The position numbers and the translations under genes were made by a program. This document shows positions 31,360 to 41,200 of a stretch of DNA of 64,000 bases, piece by piece. The notes under the pieces were generated by a model. That model did not search any database, had not been told where the DNA came from, and saw only the letters and a list, made by a program, of their open reading frames with translations. This DNA is from CAWDYA01 sp963806495 (GTDB lineage Bacteria > Acidobacteriota > Polarisedimenticolia > JACPZX01 > DASXTC01), in NCBI GenBank assembly GCA_963806495.1, contig CAWDYA010000004.1, forward strand, positions 307,292-371,291, given 5' to 3'. Every line of letters begins with the position of its first letter. Position 1 is the stretch's first letter.

Positions 31360-32172
31360 GTGAAGATCAACACGAAGCTCGTCGAGCGGGTCCTGACCGG
31401 TTTCATCGCGGAGGAGACACGCCGTGCCGGCATGAAACGGGTGGTGGTGGGGCTGTCGGGAGGGGTGGACTCGGCCGTTTCGGCGGCCCTCGCACGGCGG
31501 GCGCTCGGGCCCGGCGGCGTCATCGCCATCCTGATGCCGCACGAGGCGAGCCACGTGTCGAGCGTGAAGGACGCGACGGCGCTGGCGCGCAGGCTGGGGA
31601 TCCGCTCCGAGCGGTTCGATATCACCCCGATGATCGAAGCCTGGTTCGCGAACGACCCGAAGGCGGGCCGGGTCCGGCGGGGAAACAAGATGGCGCGCGA
31701 GCGCATGTCGATCCTCTACGATCGCTCCGCCGTGCACGAGGCGCTGGTGCTCGGCACCAGCAACAAGACGGAGCTGCTGCTCGGCTATGGGACCATCTAC
31801 GGGGACATGGCCTCTGCGATCAACCCGATCGGGGATCTGTACAAGACCCAGGTCCGCCAGATGGCGAGACACCTGGGCATCCCGCTCGCCATCAGGCGCA
31901 AGACGCCGAGCGCGGATCTGTGGCCCGACCAGACCGACGAGAAAGAGATCGGATATACATATGATGAAGTGGACCGGCTCCTCTACTTCCTCGTGGACGA
32001 GCGTGGAACCCGGGAGGAGGCGATCGAGGAGGGCTGGCCGCGCGCGATGGTGGATCGCGTCAGGCGCCGGATAGCCCGGTCGCAGTACAAGAGGCGGATG
32101 CCGCTGATCGCCAAGGTCTCGGACCGCACCGTCGGGATCGACTTCCGCTACCCCCGGGACTGGGGCACCTGA
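31360..32172 (+). CDS. nadE: NAD+ synthetase
   Basis: 270 residues, ammonia-channel ATP-pyrophosphatase domain only. The P-loop is GLSGGVDSAVSAALA at 31-45, with GTSNKTELLLGYGT, INPIGDLYKTQVR and SADLWPDQTDE also conserved. It makes NAD from deamido-NAD, ATP and ammonia. The start is taken as GTG 31360 with GGAG upstream; a GTG at 31324 would overlap the nitrilase. The preceding nitrilase gene would provide glutaminase activity. The stop overlaps rsmI by one base (TGATG). Confidence 0.92.
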   Translation: MKINTKLVERVLTGFIAEETRRAGMKRVVVGLSGGVDSAVSAALARRALGPGGVIAILMPHEASHVSSVKDATALARRLGIRSERFDITPMIEAWFANDPKAGRVRRGNKMARERMSILYDRSAVHEALVLGTSNKTELLLGYGTIYGDMASAINPIGDLYKTQVRQMARHLGIPLAIRRKTPSADLWPDQTDEKEIGYTYDEVDRLLYFLVDERGTREEAIEEGWPRAMVDRVRRRIARSQYKRRMPLIAKVSDRTVGIDFRYPRDWGT

Positions 32173-33020
32173 TGACCCCAGGCCGCCCCCCGGGCACGCT
32201 GCTCGTCGTGGCGACCCCCCTGGGCAACCTCGAGGACATCTCGCCGCGCGCGCTGGCGGCGCTGCGCCGTGCGGCCCTGGTGGCCTGCGAGGACACGCGC
32301 CGCACCCGCGGGCTGCTGAGCCGGTTCGGCATCTCACCCCCGCGGGTCATTTCCTGCCACAAGTTCAGCGAGCGCAGGCAGGCCGCGCCGATCCTGGAGG
32401 TCCTCAGGAATGGCGGCGACGTCGTGCTGGTGAGCGATTCGGGAAGCCCGGGGGTCTCGGATCCGGGGTCGATCGTGGTCGAGGCGGCGCTCACCGAAGG
32501 CCTGCCCGTCAGCCCCGTCCCCGGGCCGTCCGCGGTGGCGGCGGCGATCTCGGCCTGCGGCTTCACGGCGGGGACCTTCCTGTTCGCCGGATTTCTCCCG
32601 GCCCGTGCGGGGGCGCGCCGCCGGTCGCTCGAAGCGCTCAGGGAGGAGGCGCGCCCGATGGTGTTCTACGAGGCGCCCCACCGCGTCGCGGCAGCCGTCC
32701 TGGCGATGCACGAGGCGTTCGGCGACCGGCCGGTGACGCTGTTCCGGGAGCTGACCAAGCTGCACGAGGAGGTCGTCCGGACGACGCTCTCCGGGCTGGC
32801 GCAGCGCCTCGAGAGCGCGCCGCCACGTGGCGAGTTCACGCTGGTGGTGGCCGGCCGGGCCGCCGGCTCCTCGCCGCGGCCCGCCGCGGGAGGAGAGGAC
32901 CTGAGGGGGCAGTACGAGGCGCTGCTGCGCGACGGGATCGATCGCAGGGAGGCCCTGAAGGTGCTGGCACGGCGGACGGGCCGGCCGAGGCGGGAGATCT
33001 ACGCCGCGGTGAAGGGGTGA
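32172..33020 (+). CDS. rsmI: 16S rRNA (cytidine1402-2'-O)-methyltransferase RsmI
   Basis: 282 residues. SAM-binding tetrapyrrole-methylase fold: VVATPLGNLEDIS, ACEDTRRTRGLL, VSDSGSPGVSDPG and PVPGPSAVAAAIS, plus FEAPHR-type YEAPHRVAA. It methylates the ribose of C1402 in the ribosomal decoding centre. The C-terminal ~45 residues (LRGQYEALLRDGIDRREALK) match the small helical tail domain. It ends two bases before the convergent ricT stop. Confidence 0.95.
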   Translation: MTPGRPPGTLLVVATPLGNLEDISPRALAALRRAALVACEDTRRTRGLLSRFGISPPRVISCHKFSERRQAAPILEVLRNGGDVVLVSDSGSPGVSDPGSIVVEAALTEGLPVSPVPGPSAVAAAISACGFTAGTFLFAGFLPARAGARRRSLEALREEARPMVFYEAPHRVAAAVLAMHEAFGDRPVTLFRELTKLHEEVVRTTLSGLAQRLESAPPRGEFTLVVAGRAAGSSPRPAAGGEDLRGQYEALLRDGIDRREALKVLARRTGRPRREIYAAVKG

Positions 33021-33021
33021 G

Positions 33022-33831
33022 TCAGGCGGGCGGCGCGGCCGGTGGCGCTGCAGGAGCGGGCCGGCGCTGCCTTCCGCTCAGATCCTCTCCGGTGTCCTCG
33101 TACTTCAGGCAGCACATCAGACGGCCGCACCGTCCCGAGATCTTCGACGGGTTCAGGCTCAGGCCCTGCCGCTTCGCCATCTTGATCGACACCGGTGAGA
33201 ACTCCTTCAGGAAGGTCGTGCAGCACAGCGGCCGGCCGCAGATGCCGTAGCCGCCGACCACCTTCGCTTCGTCGCGCGGGCCAATCTGACGCATCTCGAT
33301 GCGGCTTCGGAACTGCCCCGCGAGCTCCTTGACCAGGTCCCTGAAGTCGACCCGCCCCTCCGCGGTGAAGTAGAACGTCAGCTTCTTGCGATCGAAGCTC
33401 TCCTCGGCGTACACGAGCTTCATCTCCAGGCGTCTCTGGCGCACCTGGGCGACGCAGAACTGGAAGGCATCATCCTCGCGCCGCCGGTTCTGGGCGTTCC
33501 AGGCGACATCCCTCGGGGTGGCCGCGCGCAGGATCCTCTTCAGCGGGGCGCCGGCGAACTTGCGTGACGGGCCGGTGGGCTGGACCACCGTGGCGAACTC
33601 CTCGCCGTGCTCGGTCTCGACGATGACCGGGTCGCTCTTGCCCAGCTCGAGACCGGTGGAGTCGCAGTAGTGGGTCTTCGCCGTGGAGTTGAACCTGACG
33701 CCGACGACGTCGCGCAGGGCCTCGCCGGACCCGCGCGATCCGCATCCGCCCGAGCCGCACGAACCGGTCGAGCAGCCGCCGCCGGAGCCACAGGAAGCGC
33801 CCGACGCGCAGGCGCCGTTTCCGCAGCTCAT
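33022..33831 (-). CDS. ricT: PSP1 domain protein RicT-like
   Basis: 269 residues. The PSP1 core has the cysteine pattern ICGRPLCCTTFL and GRCGRLMCCLKYE, with LVYAEESFDRKKLTFYFTAEG; in Bacillus RicT forms an iron-sulfur complex with RicA and RicF that promotes RNase Y mRNA maturation. Role in diderms is less defined. Unusually, the N-terminal 36 residues are almost only Cys, Gly and Ser, with six cysteines at about every fifth residue. No partner genes are next to it. It is followed by an Ala/Pro-rich tail. Confidence 0.88.
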   Translation of the reverse strand: MSCGNGACASGASCGSGGGCSTGSCGSGGCGSRGSGEALRDVVGVRFNSTAKTHYCDSTGLELGKSDPVIVETEHGEEFATVVQPTGPSRKFAGAPLKRILRAATPRDVAWNAQNRRREDDAFQFCVAQVRQRRLEMKLVYAEESFDRKKLTFYFTAEGRVDFRDLVKELAGQFRSRIEMRQIGPRDEAKVVGGYGICGRPLCCTTFLKEFSPVSIKMAKRQGLSLNPSKISGRCGRLMCCLKYEDTGEDLSGRQRRPAPAAPPAAPPA

Positions 33832-33941
33832 GATCGCCTCTTTATGTCAACGGCCCCGCAACGGGCCGGGAATGAAACAGCCACCGGAGTATGGACCCTG
33901 TCACGGACAGGATCAAGAACAGCCCGGGGAGCCGTCGGCGC

Positions 33942-35321
33942 TCAGGAGAGCTTGTTGGCGCAGTCCAGGGCGGCCACCTGGTAGCACTCGGCGAGGGTGG
34001 GGTAGTTGAAGACGCTGTCGAGGAAGTAATCGAGCCCCCCGCCCAGGCTGACGACCGCCTGGCCGATGTGGATCATCTCGGTGGCGCCGGTGCCGATTGC
34101 GTGGGCGGCGAGAAGCTTGCGCGTCTCGCGGTGGAAGATCAGCTTCAGCAGACCCGTATCGTCGCCGAGGATCTGCCCGCGAGCAATCTCACGGTACCGT
34201 GAGATTCCCGTCTCGTACGGCACCGCCTGCCTGGTGAGATCCTGCTCCGTCGGCCCGATCATCGACATCTCCGGGATGGTGTATATCCCGTAGGGGAACA
34301 GGGAGGGCATCGGAAAGGTGCGTATCCCGAAGGCGTGCGCGGCCGCGAGCCGGCCCTGCATCATCGAGGTGGATGCCAGGCTGGGAAACCCGATCACGTC
34401 GCCGGCCGCGTAGATGTTCGGCACCTTCGTCCTGAAGTGCTCGTCCACGGCGATCCGGCCTCTCGAGTCGGCCTCCAGACCCACCGCCTCGAGGTCGAGG
34501 GCGCGGGTCGCGCCGAGCCGCCCCACCGAGAAGAGGATGACATCGGAGACGATCCGCTTGCCGCTCTCCAGCGAGGCCACCGCCTTGCCGTCCATCGAGG
34601 AGAGCTCCTTGACCTTCTCGCCGAGGCGGATCGTGGCCCCGTGCTGTCTGAGCTGGTAGGAGAGCGACTCGATGATCTCGGCGTCGACGAACTCGAGCAG
34701 CCGCTCGCGCATGTCCACGAGGGTCACCTCGACCCCCAGCGTGAGGAACATCGAGGCGTACTCGAGGCCGATCACCCCCGCCCCGACCACCGTCATCGTG
34801 CGCGGCAGCTCCTTCAGCTTCAGGATCCCGTCGCTGTCGATAAGCCACGGCGCGTCGCCCTCCACGCCGGGAGGAGGCGCCGGCCGCGTGCCCACCGCGA
34901 TGATGATGACGTCGGCCGAGAACCGCGACGTCTCGGTTGCGCTGACCACCTGGATCGTGCCCGGATCGATGAAGGTCGCCTCCCCGGCGATCAGGTCCAC
35001 CTTGTTGCGCCGCATCTGTGCCTGAGTCACGTCGATCTCGCGCTTGATGACGAAGGAGGCCCTCAGCATCAGGTCCTCCATCGTGATGCGCTCCTTGACG
35101 GCGTAGGAGGCCCCGTAGATCGCGTGCTGGCCGAAGCCCGTCAGGTACAGCACCGCCTCGCGCAGAGTCTTGCTCGGTATCGTCCCGGTGTTGATGCAGA
35201 CGCCGCCCACCATGTGGCGCCGCTCGACGATAGCCACCCGCTTGCCGATCTTCGCGGCCTGTACCGCGGCTTTCTGCCCCGCCGGCCCCGATCCGATGAC
35301 CAGGAGATCGTAATGAGTCAT
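33942..35321 (-). CDS. sthA: Soluble pyridine nucleotide transhydrogenase
   Basis: 459 residues, pyridine nucleotide-disulfide oxidoreductase fold. FAD loop VIGSGPAGQKAAVQAA, NAD loop VVGAGVIGLEYASMF and IYAAGDVIGFPSLAS. The usual redox-active cysteine pair is replaced: GGVCINTGTIPSKTLREA has one Cys then Thr, the hallmark of SthA/UdhA, which equilibrates NADH and NADPH. GAGGGG lies just before the ATG. It is divergent from smpB with about 60 bp between. Confidence 0.93.
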   Translation of the reverse strand: MTHYDLLVIGSGPAGQKAAVQAAKIGKRVAIVERRHMVGGVCINTGTIPSKTLREAVLYLTGFGQHAIYGASYAVKERITMEDLMLRASFVIKREIDVTQAQMRRNKVDLIAGEATFIDPGTIQVVSATETSRFSADVIIIAVGTRPAPPPGVEGDAPWLIDSDGILKLKELPRTMTVVGAGVIGLEYASMFLTLGVEVTLVDMRERLLEFVDAEIIESLSYQLRQHGATIRLGEKVKELSSMDGKAVASLESGKRIVSDVILFSVGRLGATRALDLEAVGLEADSRGRIAVDEHFRTKVPNIYAAGDVIGFPSLASTSMMQGRLAAAHAFGIRTFPMPSLFPYGIYTIPEMSMIGPTEQDLTRQAVPYETGISRYREIARGQILGDDTGLLKLIFHRETRKLLAAHAIGTGATEMIHIGQAVVSLGGGLDYFLDSVFNYPTLAECYQVAALDCANKLS

Positions 35322-35381
35322 GCCCCTCTATCCCTCCAGATCCCCGGATGGTATAGTTGCCGCCCACCCTAGAGATTGCAG

Positions 35382-35837
35382 ATGACCTACGAGAAGACGC
35401 TCGCCACCAACCGTCAGGCCCGCTTCAACTACTTCATCGACGACCGGATCGAGGCGGGCGTCGTGCTGCTCGGCACGGAGGTCAAGTCCCTAAGGCTCGG
35501 TCTGTGCAACCTCAAGGACTCGTACGCCCGGTGCCACGAGGGCGAGGTGTGGCTGTACAACTGCCACATCGGACCCTACCCACATGGTAACAGGGAAAAT
35601 CACGAGCCGATGCGCCCCCGGAAGCTCCTGCTGAGACGAAACCAGATCCTTCGTCTCGAGAGGGACCTCATCAAGGGCACGGTGCTCGTCCCCCTGCGCA
35701 TCTACACCAGGGACAAGCACATAAAGGTGGAGCTGGGCCTCGGCCGCGGCAAGAAGCACTATGACAAGCGGGCCGCGTTGCGCGAGAAGGACCTCGACCG
35801 CGAGGCGCGCGCCGCCCTGAGCCGACGCGAGCCCTGA
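35382..35837 (+). CDS. smpB: SsrA-binding protein SmpB
   Basis: 151 residues. Starts with TLATNRQARFNYFIDD; conserved GTEVKSLR, GPYPHGNRENHEP and the C-terminal basic tail HYDKRAALREKDLDRE that mimics an anticodon stem in the ribosome. It loads tmRNA on stalled ribosomes. ATG 35382 matches the family start; a -10-like TATAGT is at 35352-35357. The tmRNA gene itself is not seen in the window. Its stop nearly abuts the convergent thiG stop. Confidence 0.94.
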   Translation: MTYEKTLATNRQARFNYFIDDRIEAGVVLLGTEVKSLRLGLCNLKDSYARCHEGEVWLYNCHIGPYPHGNRENHEPMRPRKLLLRRNQILRLERDLIKGTVLVPLRIYTRDKHIKVELGLGRGKKHYDKRAALREKDLDREARAALSRREP

Positions 35838-35838
35838 C

Positions 35839-36618
<780 letters not shown>

Positions 36619-36620
36619 GC

Positions 36621-36824
36621 TCAGCCTCCTCCCACCAGCGTCACCACCTCGAAACGATCCCCCGCCTCGACCGGCTCTTCGGCGTGACGGCCTCGCGGGA
36701 CCACCGCCCTGTTGCGCTCGATGGCCACGCGGCCCGGTGGAAGACCGAGGCGCTCGATCAGCCGGGCGACGCTGAGCCCGGCCTCCACCGACATCCTCTC
36801 CCCGTTGACGGCGATCTCGATCAC
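36621..36824 (-). CDS. thiS: Sulfur carrier protein ThiS
   Basis: 67 residues, ubiquitin-like fold, starting MIEIAVNGERMSVE and ending VTLVGGG; the C-terminal Gly-Gly is adenylated and thiocarboxylated to carry sulfur to ThiG. An extra glycine follows the usual GG end. Its start overlaps the stop of the preceding unknown gene by four bases, so the three are probably cotranslated. Confidence 0.93.
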   Translation of the reverse strand: MIEIAVNGERMSVEAGLSVARLIERLGLPPGRVAIERNRAVVPRGRHAEEPVEAGDRFEVVTLVGGG

Positions 36825-37462
36825 GCGGCGGACACCTCGATCGAAGTTTCAGCGGACCCGAGCCGGCCCGTCGCCTCGATGGTGAGCCGCCCCCCGGCAG
36901 CCTCGCGCGGGACCTCCACGCCGGCCTTGACCGAGCCGTCCCCCGACGAGGTCCCCTCGTACAGGATCACCGGTTTCAGGCCGGACTCGCCGACGGCCCG
37001 GATCTGGATCCCGGCGTCGGGAACGGGCCGCCCGCTCACGCTCGTGCGCAGCGACAGCTCGAGCACGGCCAGCTCGCCGGCATGCAGCGGCGGAGGCTGC
37101 GCGAGGAGGATCTCCATCCGCTCATCGGCGACCGCCTCCTCGAGGAACTCCATGACCAGCTCGTCGAACCCGCGATCCGTGATGATCCCGGCGCCGAAGG
37201 GCGGCGGGCCCTCCGGATCGTATTTTCCCCCGCGGATGTCCCGCATCATCTTGCGATGCTGGCCGTCGACCATCTCCTGGACAGCGCGCTCCGTGTAGCT
37301 CTCGCGCAGAAGCCAGGCATACGAATACTGCCGCGAGGCGATGATCTTCCCCCCCGCGTAGATGAGCGATTCGATCACCGGGTTGGCGGCCCCCTTGTCC
37401 TCGGTCTGGACGTGGAAGACCCGGTCCCGGTGCTTGATGTCCGTGTTGTAGCCGGTGATCAC
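36821..37462 (-). CDS. Conserved protein of unknown function upstream of thiS
   Basis: About 213 residues. The first ~50 residues contain ITGYNTDIKHRDRVFHVQTE and ESLIYAGGKIIASRQYSY, a motif I recognise from uncharacterised proteins of Acidobacteria and delta-type proteobacteria but cannot tie to a function. The C-terminal ~90 residues look like an all-beta, Ig-like domain. GTG 37462 is chosen because the conserved part begins there; a TTG at 37480 is the alternative. Neither has a good ribosome binding site. The ATGA overlap with thiS suggests co-expression, not necessarily a role in thiamine synthesis. Confidence 0.72.
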   Translation of the reverse strand: MITGYNTDIKHRDRVFHVQTEDKGAANPVIESLIYAGGKIIASRQYSYAWLLRESYTERAVQEMVDGQHRKMMRDIRGGKYDPEGPPPFGAGIITDRGFDELVMEFLEEAVADERMEILLAQPPPLHAGELAVLELSLRTSVSGRPVPDAGIQIRAVGESGLKPVILYEGTSSGDGSVKAGVEVPREAAGGRLTIEATGRLGSAETSIEVSAA

Positions 37463-37651
37463 CCGGTGATCTTGGCCCAAACGAGGCGCCGAATCAAGAA
37501 ATCCCCCTCGTCAGCCTGTGAAATGGCCGTATATTCCCGCCTACCGGCACATCAGGTGCGAACCCGGCACGATTCGGCGGCAGCGCCCGATCCAGGTCGA
37601 GCCCGAATTCTTTTTCGCCGGGGTTGTCGGGCCGGGCGGCCGGATGAACGG

Positions 37652-37683
37652 CCGGCGGGTTTGTCGCCGGAATATTCTTTTTT
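37652..37683 (+). terminator. Orphan terminator-like hairpin
   Basis: CCGGCG and CGCCGG flank a seven-base loop and are followed by AATATTCTTTTTT. It points rightward although no rightward gene precedes it. Confidence 0.35.
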
Positions 37684-37831
37684 GGCATATCACGCGGGGG
37701 GTAAGAGGATGACTGGTCAGCAGTTCCGCACTCCGGGGTGGCGAGCGAAACGCTGCTTTGCAGGCCGGAGGTGGGGCTGGGCCGGTTGAAGTGCTAACAA
37801 ACATTTGCGGAGCGAAGGGGAAAGATTTTCC

Positions 37832-37860
37832 TTGACTGGTGTTGTTCCAGACCGTATTTA
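37832..37860 (+). promoter_or_regulatory. Putative promoter of the first giant protease gene
   Basis: TTGACT (37832-37837) and TATTTA (37855-37860) with a 17-base spacer in an AT-rich patch. The start codon is at 38218, so the transcript would have a long leader. Confidence 0.5.
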
Positions 37861-38217
37861 AGCACCCAGTCGCTCATTTCCGCATGTCCGGGTCCTAGTC
37901 CGCACGAGTGGGGGGGATAGTTGTCCAGCCCGTCTGTTTGCTATTTCAGCGACCATCCCGCGTCTTTCCTTACCGGTCGTCGCCAGGGGGACCTCTCCTG
38001 CGCGCAGCCGTTGTCACTGACTTCACTCACGTTCATTGCAGCAGGAGGTGGCGACAACCGATGAGATCGATCCTGCCCGTTCATCTCACGCCCCGATCGC
38101 TCGGGCGTGGTCCGTTTCAAGGAGAGTCCAAGACCTTGTCCATTACCTGTTGTCCAAGTTCCGCGCGGCCCGTCGCTGGAGACGGGCAAATGTTCGTCAT
38201 CTGTGGGGGGGAAGCAC

Positions 38218-41200
38218 ATGTCAGATAGGCGTACCTCAGTATTTACCTGGAGGCACATTGGTTGGCTGGCGCTCGTCGGCCTCCTGGTGCTGCCGATCAC
38301 GCTGACCAGGGGCGACGAAGGACGCCGTCCCGGCCGGAAGGCCCAGCAGGACGAGAGAATGGTCATGCCGGGTCCGGGAGCGGCACAGGACCAGCGTCCG
38401 GCCGGGCTGGCGGAGACGGAGCTGCGTTTCATCGACAAGATGAAGCGCCAGATGTTCAGCCGTCCCGACTGGTGGCCGTACGAGAACGGCGTGGGTCTGG
38501 CGCGTTACGGCGACGTGGACAGCTCTGAGCTGAGCTCGCCGGACGTTCTGATCACGCCGAAGGGCGCGATCAACGTGAAGCGGGGAAGCCAGCGGGACAA
38601 CCTGCCGGCGGATCTGCGCGCGGCGGCGCCTGCGACGGGCAAGCCGGGCTACTACATCGTGCAGTTTGCGCCGTCGGCGGCGTCGGGCCGGGGCTCGCTG
38701 GAGCTGCGCAAGCAGATCGGCGACCTGGGCGGGCATGTGGTGGAGTACGTGCCGAACAACGCGTTCCTGGTGAAGATCCAGGGCAAGGACCGGCACAACT
38801 TCGACAATCCCTCACAGTTCCAGTACGTGACGCCGTACGAGCCTGCGGACAAGATCAGCCCGAAGCTGGGCCGGATGCCGCTGCTGAATCCGGAGCGCGC
38901 GGTGTCGGACACGTTCAGCATCGTGGTGCAGGTGATGCCGGGCGAGAGCGCCGATGATGTGGCGAGCGACGTGCAGCGGTTGGGCGGCACGGTGACGAAG
39001 CGTCACGAAGTGGCGGACACGCAGTGGGTGTCGGCGGAGCTTCGGAACAACAAGGTGATTCAGCTGGCGAAGAATCCGGCGGTGAAGTGGATCTACGAGG
39101 CGCCGGAGAACGTCATGATGAACCTGGTGACGAGCGCGATGGTGGAAGTGGGCCGGTTCCTGGAGCCTCGGGAATTCGGCGACTTCGTGCTGCCGTACCG
39201 CAACGCGGGCATCGACGGAAGCGGGATCCCGGTGGCGGCGTCGGCGGCCGACAAGGACTTCACGGGCGGCTCGGTGACCGGTTTCGACTCAAGTCTGTCG
39301 AACTATGTGGTGGCGCCGCAGTTTCTGGGCGTGGCGGACAACGGTCTGACGCTGGACTCGCCGGCGTTCGCGCATGACAACTCCGACCCGTGCGTGGGCG
39401 GGGCGTGCATGGACAACGGCACGGTCGTGACCAACGTCGGCCCGACGCACCGCAAGGTCGAGGCGTACATCCGGGGCGTTTCCCTGGACGCGACGGCGGC
39501 GGGCGACTTCCTGACGTGCGACGGCATCCGTTCGGGTGGCGTGACGCACGGGACGCTGGCGGCGGGAGGTGCTGCGGCGAACCCGAGCGGTGGGATCAAC
39601 GGTCTGGGTCGCGAGTACAGCGACGTGGACTCGGTGGACCTGTTCGTGGCGTTTTTCAACGACACGCGTGAGTCGAACCTGTCGCTGGACGGACAGGCGC
39701 GCGGCTCGAGGGTGATCTTCGAGGACATCGCGAACACGCCGCCGTCTTCACCGCCGGCCTGTGCGGTGAACTTCCTCAGCGACGTGGATGCGGGCAACGT
39801 GCCGGCGGACCGTCTGGCGGACATGGCCTATCGTCGTGACCTGAACCCTGCCAACAGCACGCTGAACGCCCGTGGCGCGAAGGTGACCCTGTTTGCCTTC
39901 GGCAACCCGGTCAACTTCGACGACATCAAGACCAACGGCCAGGGCAACTACACCAACGGCGCCAACGGCGTGGACGCGTTCCTGTTCGCGAACCGCCGGG
40001 TGCTGCACGTGCAGCCGGTGGGCAACGATGGCTCGGACCCGCAGACGGGCGCCGACATCGACCCGCTGTCGGACCCGAACTTCGGTCCGCAGTCGATTCA
40101 GGTGAACGACCTGGCGACGGCGAAGAACATCGTGACGGTGGGCTCCAACACGGTGGACGACAGCCGTGCGAGCACGGACAACTCGGAGATCGTGGCGAAC
40201 TTCACGAGCAAGGGTCCTGCGACGTACTCCTCGCTGAGGGTGGCGCCCCTGGTGGTGGCGCCGGGCGTGGACATCGGCGGCGGATTCGAGGGTCGTGAAG
40301 GCCGCTTCTCGGACTACTACTTCGTGTCGATGGCGCAGACGGTATCGTTCGACAACGCGAACGACACGACGCCGACGCCGCTGGAGAACGTGATCATCCA
40401 GGGCCAGGCGGGCACGTCGATCTCGGCGGGCAAGATCGCCGGCGCGGCGCTGCAGATCCGCGACTACTTCGCCAAGGGCTTCTACCCGACGGCGGAGGCG
40501 GATGCGGCGCATCGTATCGGAGACGTGTCGGGGATGCTGGTGAAGGCGCTGCTGATCAACAGCACCGACTTCCCGCAGCTTGGCCCGCCGATCGCCTCGT
40601 GCGCAGGCAAGTTCTGCAACGAGTCGGGCTACGGCAAGGTGGAGCTGGCGAACACGCTGCCGCTGACGACGTTCCGCATCGAGCGTCGTCCGGCGAACAA
40701 GACGAACGTGGACCCGATTCCGAGCGTTCCTCCCGGACTGCTGGTCGCCGACGAGTACTTCGACGGCGGCGCGCGCGGGGCGGGCGCGGACGGCAGCACG
40801 ACGGGTATCGGCGTGGTGCCGGTGGGCGGCTCGGTGTCGTTCGACTTCTACCGTCGTGACGGCTGGGACCAGGTGAGGGCCTCGCTGGCGTGGTACGACG
40901 CGGTCGGCGAGACGCTGAAGAACGACCTGGACCTGGAGGTCATCAGCGGCGACTACGAGCTGACCGACTTCGGCTACCCGGGTCTTTACACCGGCTATGG
41001 CATCTGCAGCGGGTATGGGTACACGTTTGCCTGCGGCGAGTGCACATACGCAGCCAACGACAACGACCCGTCGTACTTCGACGCGTCGGGTCTCAACCCG
41101 TACGTCATCATCTGGCGGGGCAACAACTTCCGGGAGTTCAGCAACCAGTTCTCGTTGCACATCGAGTGCGACCCGAACACCGGCGCGCCGTACGACGCGA

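Larger units (their letters stand above)
37463..38217. other. 755-bp intergenic region, divergent
   Basis: Separates the thi group (leftward) from the first giant protease (rightward). It holds a promoter at 37832-37860 with a leader of about 350 bases, and a terminator-like hairpin at 37652-37683. Short frames in it are not protein-like. It is more AT-rich than the surroundings. I saw no recognisable riboswitch. Confidence 0.6.

Noticed and set aside
33852..33911. Two GC-rich inverted repeats between sthA and ricT as a terminator
   Set aside because: Hairpins are short and have no T run on either strand.
36821..37840. TPP riboswitch upstream of the thi genes
   Set aside because: No CTGAGA-type conserved core was found on the minus strand upstream of the group.
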